A stretch of DNA of 64,000 bases from Marinobacter profundi (lineage in GTDB: Bacteria; Pseudomonadota; Gammaproteobacteria; Pseudomonadales; Oleiphilaceae). Shown piece after piece: positions 15,489-24,461 of the stretch; the first letter of the stretch is position 1, and each line of letters opens with the position of its first letter. The stretch is taken from the NCBI RefSeq assembly GCF_002744715.1, contig NZ_KZ319367.1:427785-491784 (forward strand), in the 5' to 3' direction. Position numbers and translations under genes: made by a program. Below the pieces are notes generated by a model that had not been told where the DNA came from, ran no database searches, and saw only the letters and a list, made by a program, of their open reading frames with translations.

Positions 15489-17156
15489 ATGGACAACAAG
15501 CTCAGACAACCCCTTGAAATGCTCTACCACTGGGAATCGGCAAAGGCGGAGCAGATCTACATGACCCAGCCGATGGGTGGTGACAAGGTGGCTGAATACA
15601 CCTGGCGCCGGGCAGTGGGGGAGGCGCGCCGGATGGCCTCCTACCTGAAATCCCTCGACCTGCCGGCGGGCAGCCGGATCGGCATCATTTCCAAGAACTG
15701 TGCGCAGTGGATCATGTCGGACTGGGCCATCTGGATGGCCGGACACGTTTCCGTCCCGCTGTACCCGACGCTCAATGCCGATACCGTAAGCTACATACTC
15801 GAACACAGTGGCTGCGAATTGCTGTTTGTCGGCAAGCTTGATGACTGGGACATGATGAAGCCGGGGGTGCCGGATTCCCTGCGTTGTGTGTCCTATCCGC
15901 TGAGCCCGCCCAACGACTATGAGACCTGGGATGACATCATTGCCCGCTATCCGCCCCTCGAAGGCAACCCGCCGCGGGACCCGGAAGAGCTGGCCACCAT
16001 CGTGTATACCTCCGGTAGCACTGGCCGTCCCAAGGGCGTGATGCTGAGCTTTGCCAACATGGCGTTTGCAGCGGATGGCGGTATTCGCGGCCTGAACGTG
16101 GGGCCCGGTGAGCGGATGCTGTCCTACCTGCCGCTGTCCCACGTGTTTGAGCGGACCTTTGTTGAGCTGGGCTCACTGTACGCAGGTTTCCAGCTGTTTT
16201 TTGCCGAATCGCTGGACACCTTCGTACAGGACCTGCAGCGGGCGCGGCCGACGCTGTTCCTCTCGGTGCCGCGCCTGTGGGTGAAATTCCAGCACGGTGT
16301 GCTGCAGAAGGTGCCCAAGGAAAAACTGGACCGTCTGCTGAAAATCCCGGTGCTCAACAAGCTGATCAAGAAGAAGGTGCTGAAGGGCCTGGGGCTCGAC
16401 AAGGTCAAGCTGGCGGGCAGTGGCTCGGCACCGTTGTCCAGCGATGTGCTGGCCTGGTACCGCAACCTTGGCCTGGAGTTGCTGGAAGGCTATGGCATGT
16501 CCGAGAACTTTGCCTATTCCCACATGAACAAGCCGGGCCGTACGCGCATCGGCTATGTTGGTGAGGCGCTGCCGGGTGTGGCGGTGAAGATCAGCGAGCA
16601 GGGCGAAGTGCTGGTGAAGAGTCCCGCGACCATGATGGGCTACTACAAGGATGAGGAGAAAACCCGCGAGACCTTTACCGAGGATGGCTTCCTCAAAACC
16701 GGCGACAAGGGTGAGCTGGATGAGATGGGTCGCCTCAAGCTGACGGGCCGGATCAAGGAAATTTTCAAGACCAGCAAAGGCAAGTACATTGCGCCGGCAC
16801 CCATCGAAAACCGCCTGATGTCCCACGGTGCCATCGAAATGGTGTGCGTGTCGGGGGCTAATCAGACCCAGCCTCATGCCCTGGTCATGCTGGGCGAAGA
16901 AGTGCGGCCGAAGATGGCTGACGAAGCATTCCGCAAATCCCTGGAAGCCAGCTTCAAAGACCTGATCAGTGAGGTGAACAAAGCGGTGGACCCCCACGAG
17001 CAACTGGCTTTCATTACCGTGGTCAGTGACGAATGGTCCATTGAGAACAGCTTCCTGACGCCCACCCTGAAGCTCAAGCGGAATGTGGTGGAAGACGCCT
17101 ACCAGAGCAAGGTGGATGAGTGGTACGCCCGCCGTCAGCCGGTGATCTGGCAGTAG
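15489..17156 (+). CDS. Long-chain fatty acid-CoA ligase-type AMP-binding protein
   Basis: Five hundred and fifty-five residues of the acyl-adenylate-forming superfamily. The ATP motif is YTSGSTGRPKGVM near residue 172. The central motif is EGYGMSE near residue 334, and the C-terminal GDKGELDEMGRLKLTGRIKE precedes the hinge and the KGKYIAPAPIENRL segment with the catalytic Lys. The bulky gate segment and lack of a signal suggest an ACSBG/FadD-like enzyme that activates long-chain fatty acids to CoA esters. It stands alone and is divergent from the ABC importer. Chain-length preference is not visible. Confidence 0.9.
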   Translation: MDNKLRQPLEMLYHWESAKAEQIYMTQPMGGDKVAEYTWRRAVGEARRMASYLKSLDLPAGSRIGIISKNCAQWIMSDWAIWMAGHVSVPLYPTLNADTVSYILEHSGCELLFVGKLDDWDMMKPGVPDSLRCVSYPLSPPNDYETWDDIIARYPPLEGNPPRDPEELATIVYTSGSTGRPKGVMLSFANMAFAADGGIRGLNVGPGERMLSYLPLSHVFERTFVELGSLYAGFQLFFAESLDTFVQDLQRARPTLFLSVPRLWVKFQHGVLQKVPKEKLDRLLKIPVLNKLIKKKVLKGLGLDKVKLAGSGSAPLSSDVLAWYRNLGLELLEGYGMSENFAYSHMNKPGRTRIGYVGEALPGVAVKISEQGEVLVKSPATMMGYYKDEEKTRETFTEDGFLKTGDKGELDEMGRLKLTGRIKEIFKTSKGKYIAPAPIENRLMSHGAIEMVCVSGANQTQPHALVMLGEEVRPKMADEAFRKSLEASFKDLISEVNKAVDPHEQLAFITVVSDEWSIENSFLTPTLKLKRNVVEDAYQSKVDEWYARRQPVIWQ

Positions 17157-17193
17157 TCTGATCATCCCAGCTTTCCTGTTCCTGAAAGTGCCT

Positions 17194-17221
17194 CAAAGGG
17201 CCCGCCTCGGTGGGCCCTTTG
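17194..17221 (+). terminator. Hairpin after the acyl-CoA synthetase gene
   Basis: CAAAGGGCCC pairs with GGGCCCTTTG across an 8-base loop, about 40 bases after the stop codon. No T-run follows, so the terminator is weak or acts as a 3' stabiliser. Confidence 0.5.
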
Positions 17222-17335
17222 CCGTTGTGATCCGGTGCCGGTCCGGCGCTACAGATGGATGCAAAAAGCCGACATAAGTCGCATAGGGAAAGTGTATGGG
17301 CGGGCCTAAACTGGATAGGTAAAGAAGGAGGAATC

Positions 17336-17818
17336 ATGTCCCAACTGGCGCGTTTTCAGAAACGGATCAACGAGTCGATTCCCTTGACCAACAGTCTGGG
17401 GGTCCGGCTGTTTGCCTACGACGGCGAGCAGCTGGTAGTCAATGCACCGCTGGAGCCCAACCACAATCACCAGGGAACCGGTTTCGGCGGGAGCGTGTAT
17501 GCGGTTGCGGTGGTGGCGGCGTGGGGATTGGTAGAGCTGGCGCTTGAAGACTGGGGGCTGGAAGGCAGCGTGGTGGTCCAGATCGGTAGTATGGAATACC
17601 TTGAACCGGTCGATGACGACTTCTACGCGGTCTGCCGGCTGCCCTGTGCCGACGATATGGCCCGCTTCCGCAAGAGCCTGGCCCGCCATGGCAAGGGTCG
17701 GCTCAACCTGCGTTCCGAGGTTTACTGTGGCTCACCCACCATGTCGCCGGTGCGGGCACCTGCTGCGACGTTTGAGGGGCGGTTTGTGGTTCAGGATGCG
17801 CGCACTACGATCCGCTAG
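17336..17818 (+). CDS. YiiD C-terminal-type thioesterase (hotdog fold)
   Basis: One hundred and sixty residues in one hotdog domain (LVVNAPLEPNHNHQGTGFGGSVYAVAVVAAWGLV spans the conserved helix). The family matches the thioesterase half of E. coli YiiD (FabY-type). Such proteins may hydrolyse acyl-ACP or acyl-CoA thioesters. A strong GGAGGA six bases before the ATG at 17336 decides the start; the longer frame is unlike the family. The gene follows the acyl-CoA synthetase and is convergent with the iron transporter. Confidence 0.82.
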   Translation: MSQLARFQKRINESIPLTNSLGVRLFAYDGEQLVVNAPLEPNHNHQGTGFGGSVYAVAVVAAWGLVELALEDWGLEGSVVVQIGSMEYLEPVDDDFYAVCRLPCADDMARFRKSLARHGKGRLNLRSEVYCGSPTMSPVRAPAATFEGRFVVQDARTTIR

Positions 17819-17866
17819 CATCAGGTAGCAGTTCAGCCCTCCGCTGTCCGCCGGGCGGCCGTTGCT

Positions 17867-19558
17867 TCAGGTAAACGTACGGGAGCTGGCGATGGAGCGG
17901 CTCATCAGGATGATCGGAATGATGCCGGCCAGCACGATGATCAGTGCCGGCAGGGCGCTGTGGGCAAGCTTCTCGTCGGAGGCAAACTGGTACACATAGG
18001 TGGCCAGGGTGTCGAAATTGAATGGTCGCAGAATCAGCGTCGCCGGCAGTTCCTTCATGCAATCAACAAACACCACCAGTGCCGCCGTAAGCAGTGTGCC
18101 ACGCAGCATGGGCAGGTGAATCCTGGCCAGTGTCTGGCCCGGGGTGTGCCCGAGGGACCGGGAGGCCATGTCCATGCTCGGGGTGATCTTCTGCAAGGCG
18201 CTTTCCACGCTGCCTGCCGACACCGCCAGGAAGCGCACGGTGTAGGCGAACACCATGGCGAACGCGGTACCGCTGAGCAACAGCCCGGTGCTCACATTGA
18301 AGTAATCCCGCATCAGGCTGTCCAGCCAGTTATCGAACCCTGCCAGCGGAATGATGACCCCTACGGCTAGCACTGCCCCCGGCATGGCGTAACCCAGGCT
18401 GGAAAGACGCATCAAGACCTGCATGCCGCGGGTGTTGTGCAGGCGGCGGCTGTAGGCCAGGGTGATACCAACCAGCAGGGTGGTCAGCGCGGCGGTTCCC
18501 GACAGGAACAGGCTGTTGATGGTATTGCGGAAGAATTCGTTATTCCAGCTCTCCTCGAAGTATTCCAGGGCGTAGGTGCCGAGGGTGAGCGCAGGCACTA
18601 CGAAGCCGAGGACGACTGGAATGGCGCAGACCACCACGCAGACCATCTGGCGCGGGAATGACATGGTAAAGCGCCGGATGGGGTCGCGGTTATCGCGTGC
18701 GGCGAACTGTTCCTGACGGCGTCGGGAATACCGCTCGAGGGTTACCAGAATGACGACGAACGCCAGCATTGTCGTGGCAATCTGGGCAGCGCCCCCGAGA
18801 TTGCCCAGGTTCATCCAGGTGTCGAAGAGTCCGGCAGTAAGGGTCTGGACCGCGAAGAAGTCTACGGTTCCGAAGTCGTTGAGGGTCTCCATCAGAACCA
18901 GTGACAGCCCCACCGCTATGGCAGGGCGGGCAATGGGCAATACCACCCGGAAGAAGGTGCTCAGTGCCGAGTGGCCCAGGCTGCGGCTGACCGAGAACAG
19001 CGACGGAGACTGCTCAAGGAAGGCGGCGCGGGCCAGCAGGTAGACATAGGGATAAAGTACCAGGCCGATCATCAGGGTGGCACCTTCGAGGCTGCGGATC
19101 TCCGGGAACCAGTAATCCCGTGCGCTGGACCAGCCGAACCATTCCCGCAGGGCTTTCTGCACTGGGCCGGCATAGTCGAGCAGGCTGGTGTAGACATAGG
19201 CAATCACGTAGGCCGGCACTGCAAACGGCAACAGCATGGCCCACTCGAAGAACTTCCGCCCGGGGAATTCGCACATGGTGACAGCCCAGGCCGTGGCAAG
19301 CCCGATGCCAAGGGTAATGATGGCGACCCCCGCCATCAGTTGCAGGGTGGTGATCAGATACCGCGGGAGCGTGGTCTCCAGCAGGTGAGGCCAGATGTTC
19401 TCATCGGGAAACAGGGCGAGGTAAAGCACCGAAAGAACCGGCAGGGCGACAATGGCGGTAATCAGGGCGGCGGCGATGTACCAGCGTTTGGAGGGTCGTC
19501 TGGTCAGCGTGGGTTGTTCCACCCGAGGCTCGTTGCCGGTTAATGCTACCTGGGCCAT
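17867..19558 (-). CDS. fbpB: Iron(III) ABC transporter permease (FbpB-like)
   Basis: Five hundred and sixty-three residues. The protein is a tandem fusion of two BPD_transp_1 permease domains, each with about six helices (first near residues 50-290, second near 320-555). Each half has an EAA-type loop (SRSLGHSALSTFFRVVLPIARPAI; SRSLGHTPGQTLARIHLPML). This architecture is typical of FbpB/SfuB/FutB iron importers. AGGACGAGC precedes the ATG at 19558. It follows fbpA after 106 bp, with a hairpin between them. No ATPase (fbpC) gene is adjacent, so the ATP-binding partner must be encoded elsewhere. Confidence 0.9.
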   Translation of the reverse strand: MAQVALTGNEPRVEQPTLTRRPSKRWYIAAALITAIVALPVLSVLYLALFPDENIWPHLLETTLPRYLITTLQLMAGVAIITLGIGLATAWAVTMCEFPGRKFFEWAMLLPFAVPAYVIAYVYTSLLDYAGPVQKALREWFGWSSARDYWFPEIRSLEGATLMIGLVLYPYVYLLARAAFLEQSPSLFSVSRSLGHSALSTFFRVVLPIARPAIAVGLSLVLMETLNDFGTVDFFAVQTLTAGLFDTWMNLGNLGGAAQIATTMLAFVVILVTLERYSRRRQEQFAARDNRDPIRRFTMSFPRQMVCVVVCAIPVVLGFVVPALTLGTYALEYFEESWNNEFFRNTINSLFLSGTAALTTLLVGITLAYSRRLHNTRGMQVLMRLSSLGYAMPGAVLAVGVIIPLAGFDNWLDSLMRDYFNVSTGLLLSGTAFAMVFAYTVRFLAVSAGSVESALQKITPSMDMASRSLGHTPGQTLARIHLPMLRGTLLTAALVVFVDCMKELPATLILRPFNFDTLATYVYQFASDEKLAHSALPALIIVLAGIIPIILMSRSIASSRTFT

Positions 19559-19601
19559 GCTCGTCCTGTTGTCGGTTTGAAAAGCTGCAATTCTGATAAC
19601 A

Positions 19602-19629
19602 CAAAACCCGGGTCGCAATGACCCGGGTC
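19602..19629 (-). terminator. Hairpin/attenuator between fbpA and fbpB
   Basis: A 9-bp stem (ACCCGGGTC/GACCCGGGT, loop of 5) followed on the minus strand by TTTTG lies between the two genes. It fits partial termination that favours the binding protein. Confidence 0.65.
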
Positions 19630-19664
19630 ATAATCAGTTGCTTATCCTGGATCGGGGCAACATC

Positions 19665-20678
19665 TTAGTTGTCGTAGTCGACCCGGTCGACCATCTTGAC
19701 CGCTGCGTTGCGATTTTCAGCGATTTCCTGCAACGACAGCGAATCCGGGTTGATCTCTCCCCACTCGGCAACTATGCCGGATGGTTTGACCGCCGGGTTG
19801 GCCGGGTATTCGGTGTTGGCTTCGGCATAGATCTGCTGGGCCTTCTCCCGGGACAGGAATTCCAGCAGCTTGATGGCTTCCTGCTGGTTCGGCGCACTCT
19901 TGGTCAGGGCTGCGCCACTGATGTTGATGTGCGTGCCGCGATCCCCTGCGTTCGGGAATACCAGGCGCACCGCTTCGGCGGCCGGACGCTGGTTGTCGTC
20001 GGCCAGCATGTTGCCATAGTAGTAGCTGTTGCCGATAGCTACGTCGCATACGCCTTCGGCAATCGCCTTGATCTGGTCGCGGTCGCCACCCTGGGGCTTA
20101 CGGGCCAGATTGTCTTTTACACCACGCAGCCACTCTTCGGTTTTCTCCTCGCCGTGATGGGCAATCATCGAGGAAATCAGTGCGATGTTGTAGGGGTGCT
20201 TGCCGCTGCGGGTGCAGATGCGGTCGTTCCATTTTGGGTCGGCCAGGTCTTCGTAAGTGGTGATCTCACCTTCTTCAACCCGGTCGATGGAGGTAAAGAT
20301 CAGGCGGGCACGGGTGGTGAGTGCGAACCACTTGCCGTCTGGATGGCGGAGATTGGCGGGAATGTTCTGTTCAAGGACGTCATTATCCACGGCCTGGACC
20401 AGGTCCCGCTCGACCAGTTCGTTGATGCGGGAGATGTCGGTGGTCATTACCAGGTCTGCCGGGCTGTTACGACCTTCGCGCTCAAGGCGCTCGGCCAGAC
20501 CGTCTTTGGCGAATACCACGTTGGTCTTGATACCGGTTTCTTCGGTAAAGGCATCAAGCAGCGGTTCCAGCAGGTAGGCCTGGCGGTAGGAATAGATATT
20601 AACCTCACCTTCGGCGTTGGCGGCCAGGGGCATGACTGACAGGGCCATTGCGGCAGTTGCGGCCAGTTTCATTCGCAT
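19665..20678 (-). CDS. fbpA: Iron(III) ABC transporter substrate-binding protein (FbpA/FutA-like)
   Basis: Three hundred and thirty-seven residues with a Sec signal (MRMKLAATAAMALSVMPLAANA). The mature protein begins EGEVNIYSYRQ and carries the family landmarks: YEDLADPKWNDRICTRSG, the Tyr cluster GNSYYYGNM (ferric ligand tyrosines) and GTHINISGAALT. Such proteins bind ferric iron in the periplasm. The ATG at 20678 has GGA nine bases upstream. The longer frame with 64 extra residues would bury the signal peptide. A candidate Fur site lies about 65-85 bases upstream. Confidence 0.93.
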   Translation of the reverse strand: MRMKLAATAAMALSVMPLAANAEGEVNIYSYRQAYLLEPLLDAFTEETGIKTNVVFAKDGLAERLEREGRNSPADLVMTTDISRINELVERDLVQAVDNDVLEQNIPANLRHPDGKWFALTTRARLIFTSIDRVEEGEITTYEDLADPKWNDRICTRSGKHPYNIALISSMIAHHGEEKTEEWLRGVKDNLARKPQGGDRDQIKAIAEGVCDVAIGNSYYYGNMLADDNQRPAAEAVRLVFPNAGDRGTHINISGAALTKSAPNQQEAIKLLEFLSREKAQQIYAEANTEYPANPAVKPSGIVAEWGEINPDSLSLQEIAENRNAAVKMVDRVDYDN

Positions 20679-20742
20679 AGCAGTGTGTCCTTTACCGGAT
20701 TCAGATGTGTTAACCGTAACCTGAATGGTTCGATGTATTAAA

Positions 20743-20763
20743 CGCCAACCATTCTCATTTCTG
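20743..20763 (-). promoter_or_regulatory. Candidate Fur-type site upstream of fbpA
   Basis: On the minus strand the segment AAATGAGAATGGTTGGCG shares TGAGAAT and the following TT with the Fur 7-1-7 repeat (TGATAAT-N-ATTATCA), but its right half is poor. Iron control of an iron importer is expected; the site itself is weak. Confidence 0.35.
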
Positions 20764-20950
20764 TTGGTCGCAGTGTCAATACACCTGGAGAAAATTTCTG
20801 CGCTTGCCCGTGGCCGGCTTTGCCGGTTTGCGGAGTGATAGGCGGTTTGGCGGCGGGTCCCGCGCGACAATGGGCCGTTTGGGCAACGGTGGCAGCAGTT
20901 AGCGAACCGATGATTTCTGACAGGATTGCGGGCGTGAGTGCAGGGGACGA

Positions 20951-21556
20951 ATGATCAGGGCAGGCGAAGGGTATGGCCGGCGTATCCGGAGGACCGGCTT
21001 GATGCTGATGCTGGTGTCTGGAATGCAGGGTTGTGCTTCCTATTACAGTCATTTTGCGATGTTCCCGGCGGAGAACTCGGCGGGAGAAGCGCGCCAGGTG
21101 CGGATAAGCTGGCAAACCGCTGAATATCCTGGCTGGTGGTTCGCCGATGACAAAGCGAGCACGATAAAGGTGGAAACCCAGTGCAGTGAGCGGGTATGGC
21201 GCCTCTCCGACAGTTCGCAGGATGAGGCGCGGGCCTGCGGCGGAGACATTGGTGCCTGTGCCGAGCCCCGTATGGACCGGCTTGCCGGCACCAATCAGCC
21301 GGCAGCTGCGGAAGTAATGTGTATGGCGATCAACCCGGGTGACCACGGGCGTATTACCGGCCTGCGTGGCGTGGTGGAGTTGCAGGTTTACTGCGAGCCA
21401 GTGAGTACCCGGCAGGGCGAGGGTGACAAGGCGGTCAATACCGACTACGTCCGGCCCTCGGTGGTGCCCTATCAGGTCCCGGTGCGCAGGGTAGAGCGGG
21501 GTTCCGCTGCCGACCGCTTGCCAGAGCTGGATGACGTACTGTGCAAGCATTCCTGA
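20951..21556 (+). CDS. Putative lipoprotein of unknown function
   Basis: Two hundred and one residues. A hydrophobic run ending LMLVSGMQGC (residues about 17-27) looks like a lipobox, so the mature protein of about 175 residues is probably outer-membrane anchored. It has several paired Cys (ERVWRLSD region, CGGDIGAC) that could form disulfides. I recognise no domain. GGGGACGA precedes the ATG; an ATG at 21002 (MLMLV) would give a shorter, more usual signal peptide. It lies between fbpA (divergent) and the HD-GYP gene, with no clear partner. Confidence 0.65.
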   Translation: MIRAGEGYGRRIRRTGLMLMLVSGMQGCASYYSHFAMFPAENSAGEARQVRISWQTAEYPGWWFADDKASTIKVETQCSERVWRLSDSSQDEARACGGDIGACAEPRMDRLAGTNQPAAAEVMCMAINPGDHGRITGLRGVVELQVYCEPVSTRQGEGDKAVNTDYVRPSVVPYQVPVRRVERGSAADRLPELDDVLCKHS

Positions 21557-21736
21557 CGGCGCCGTGATGCTGCAATAATGTGATTGGTGTCACGGCGGTA
21601 CAAAAGATTGCCTTCGCAACCTTTCAGTAACATAACGTAGCATTCGGGTTACTTTGCGCTGCAAAAATGTAATGGACACTGGCCGGGGCTCGGGCACAAT
21701 AGGCAATATCTCGTAATAGGATTTTTGAGGTGTTTC

Positions 21737-23041
21737 ATGGGTGTCCAACAGAAGAAAGTGGCTTCGCAGGATCTGGAGATCGGCATGTTTGTGTCGGATC
21801 TGGACAGGCCCTGGCATCAGACTCCGTTTCCTATTCAGGGTTTCTATATTCGCACCCAGGACGACGTCCGGGCGGTCAGCTCCCATTGTAAATGGGTAAA
21901 GATTGATGTTGCCGAAACCCGCGACACCTCCTCGTTTGAGCACAGCAAGCTGGCAGCATTCACGCGCCGGCCATCCCGGCGTCAGGATGCCGAAGTGGTG
22001 CAGTTGCCGCCTTTGCATATCAAAGAGCCGGTCAGTTATCAGACCGAAACCACCCTGAAGAAAGAACTCAAGTCGGCCGCGCCACTGATCCGTGATGCCG
22101 AGGTGGCCCTGGAAGGCGTGCTGGCCAGTGTACGTGCCGGTCATATTCCGGACGTCCAGCCGCTGATCGGCGTTGTCCGCCTGATGACGGCCAGTGTGAT
22201 CCGCAATCAGGACGCCATGTTGTGGCTTGCCCGCACCCGTAAACACGATAACTACACCTACTGGCACGCGCTCAACTCCGCAGTGTGGGGGCTGGTGTGC
22301 GGTCGCCACCTGGGCCTGAACGAGGGGTTGCTGAATCACCTCGGGATGGGCTGTATGCTGGCCCACATCGGTAAGGCCCAGTTGCCAGAAGAATTGCTGC
22401 GTAACGAGCAGACGCTCGTTGCGGAAGACTATGCGCTCTACCAGTCCTACGTCGACCGGGGCGTTGCGCTTCTCGAAGGCAGTGGCATATCGCGGGTGGT
22501 GCTGGGCATTGTCCAGAATCACCGTGAACGCCATAACGGAACCGGTTTCCCGCAGAAGATCCGTGGCGACCGGATCCCGTTACTGGCTCGCATCGCCGGC
22601 CTGGTGGAGTGTTATGAAACCATGATCGAGCCCCGCGAGGGCATGGTGCCGCTGACCCCGGCACAGGCGGTGGGACGGCTGTTCGACATGCGCAACATCG
22701 AGTTCCAGGAAGATCTGGTGGAGAACTTTATCCAGGCGATCGGTATCTATCCCACCGGCACGCTGGTTGAACTCAACGATGGCCAGCGTGGCGTGATTGT
22801 GTCCCACTCACCGAAGCGCCGGTTGTGGCCGAAAGTGATGGTAATGACCGATCAGCAGCATCGCCCGCTGAAGACCGCCACCATTATCAACCTCGCCAGC
22901 TACAATGAGGGCCGTGCCCCCGAGGAAGCGCTCCACATTAATGGTTGTCTGCCCAGTGGTGAGGTGGATCTGGATCCGGAGCGTTACGACGTGACTGGTG
23001 CAGAGTCGCGCTGGAGTCTGTCCAAGCTGGTCGGCGCCTGA
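21737..23041 (+). CDS. DUF3391 + degenerate HD-GYP domain protein
   Basis: Four hundred and thirty-four residues. Residues about 1-130 match the DUF3391 module (QDLEIGMFVSDLDRPWHQTPFPIQGF). Residues about 145-330 are an HD-GYP fold. Canonical HD-GYP proteins hydrolyse cyclic-di-GMP using HDIGK, HHE and GxGYP metal and substrate residues. Here HDIGK reads AHIGK, the HHER.DGSGYP motif reads NHRERHNGTGFP, and the DVYDA position reads ECYET. It is therefore probably inactive as a phosphodiesterase and may act as a binder or scaffold. GAGG precedes the ATG at 21737. Confidence 0.85.
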   Translation: MGVQQKKVASQDLEIGMFVSDLDRPWHQTPFPIQGFYIRTQDDVRAVSSHCKWVKIDVAETRDTSSFEHSKLAAFTRRPSRRQDAEVVQLPPLHIKEPVSYQTETTLKKELKSAAPLIRDAEVALEGVLASVRAGHIPDVQPLIGVVRLMTASVIRNQDAMLWLARTRKHDNYTYWHALNSAVWGLVCGRHLGLNEGLLNHLGMGCMLAHIGKAQLPEELLRNEQTLVAEDYALYQSYVDRGVALLEGSGISRVVLGIVQNHRERHNGTGFPQKIRGDRIPLLARIAGLVECYETMIEPREGMVPLTPAQAVGRLFDMRNIEFQEDLVENFIQAIGIYPTGTLVELNDGQRGVIVSHSPKRRLWPKVMVMTDQQHRPLKTATIINLASYNEGRAPEEALHINGCLPSGEVDLDPERYDVTGAESRWSLSKLVGA

Positions 23042-23068
23042 CCGCCGGCCACTCTGCGCGGGTTCCGG

Positions 23069-24175
23069 TCAGCGAACCAGAACCCGCAGTGATTTTCTTA
23101 CCCACCGATAGCTGCCCGCCGGACGAAAATTAACGAGGATTTCCGATTCGGCTCCGGGTGCCCCCGCAACGAAATAATCGACAGTTGCCGACTGGCGGTC
23201 CCAGGCATGAACCTGGACGTCCAGCGGTCGCGTACTGATGGCTTCAAGCCCCTCCAGCTCAGGGGTGCCGCCAATTGCCCGGATGTTGAACGTCTTGATG
23301 GCTGTGTCGGTGGCGGGGTGGCTGGCAGTGTGCACGTCCAGATAATAGCGGTTGGCAAGGCCCGTGGTGGCGAGGTCGAGCTCCCGGGCCAGATACTCGC
23401 GGGCATCCTGCTGGCTGACTTCGCCAACTGTGCGTCGGGCAGCCAGGATCTGGTCGCGAAGATTCTGCAGGTCGTCCTGGTACAGGATGTCGGGGTCTCG
23501 CAGGGCGTCCTCGGCAGGCTTGATCGGGGCCAGGTCAATTTCCTCCTGGCTGGGTGGTTCGCCACACAACCGGTGGTCCTCCGGGTAGAAGCAGATTCCT
23601 GCCAGCAGCTGGTTTGCCGGGGAGGGGGTGTCGCCTTCCGCGGTAAAGGTGGTCTCGCCGGCCATGAAATCCACGGGACTACTCAGGTATGGCAGGCGGG
23701 CGTTGAGCTGGTCGATAACCCGCTGGCGTACTTCGATGCCACGGCCATCCCGGGTATTATCTTCCCAGTTCAGTGAGAGCAGGAACCGGGTCATGTTCAT
23801 CAGGGGGACGTTGTTCAGCAGATCCTGCTCTGTGATTCGGTGGGTCAGCAGGCCTTCGTCATCGATACCGGGGGTGCCCAGGCGGGAGCGTACGGTTTCA
23901 ATGAACTCCAGTGGCGTGATCACGTCGCGGGCGGGAATGCCGTCGGCAATAACCAGGTCGCCGGCCATCAGCCGGAGCTGCTCACCGGGATAATACCGAT
24001 AGCTGCCGTCTGCGGTTGTGGTACCTTGCTGGCTGGCCGTCGTATAGCTGAGGCCGCTGATGCCGGAAGGGGTGACCAGGCCAACGCTGGCATCATTGGT
24101 GCCAGAATTGCCGGAGTCGAGGCATCCGGACAGCGGAATAATGGCGGATAACAAGATGAGCTGAGCGAATTTCAT
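23069..24175 (-). CDS. Putative lipoprotein of unknown function
   Basis: Three hundred and sixty-eight residues from the ATG at 24175: MKFAQLILLSAIIPLSGC is a clear lipoprotein signal with Cys 18. The N-terminal half resembles repeated bacterial carboxypeptidase-regulatory-like segments (SGLSYTTASQQGTTTADGSYRYYPGEQLRL). The middle is helical and rich in Arg/Glu. I recognise no catalytic motif. Related Pseudomonas/Marinobacter proteins are annotated inconsistently. The longer GTG-started frame adds 66 unlike residues before the signal. It is convergent with the HD-GYP gene and divergent from the ABC exporter. Confidence 0.75.
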   Translation of the reverse strand: MKFAQLILLSAIIPLSGCLDSGNSGTNDASVGLVTPSGISGLSYTTASQQGTTTADGSYRYYPGEQLRLMAGDLVIADGIPARDVITPLEFIETVRSRLGTPGIDDEGLLTHRITEQDLLNNVPLMNMTRFLLSLNWEDNTRDGRGIEVRQRVIDQLNARLPYLSSPVDFMAGETTFTAEGDTPSPANQLLAGICFYPEDHRLCGEPPSQEEIDLAPIKPAEDALRDPDILYQDDLQNLRDQILAARRTVGEVSQQDAREYLARELDLATTGLANRYYLDVHTASHPATDTAIKTFNIRAIGGTPELEGLEAISTRPLDVQVHAWDRQSATVDYFVAGAPGAESEILVNFRPAGSYRWVRKSLRVLVR

Positions 24176-24461
24176 GCTGCGGTGTACCATCCCCGGTTGG
24201 TCGCCTCGGACTGCGCTGCCCGGGCTGAATTTGTAAATTGTTGTAACCGCATTATAGGTTTGGGGATGCCGCCATATCGGGATACCGGTCGCAGTTTGGT
24301 GATTTGCGGGGGGTGGTCTGCCGGGTCGTAGCGCCCGGGATGCCTTGGCCCTTGAAAAAGGCGAATCCGGCACAACCTTATAACGCTCTACGCTTTATTC
24401 AACTGATGTATCTATCGCGCCTGGCCGCATCGGCCGGGTGTGATGCTTTGCAGGAATCGCT

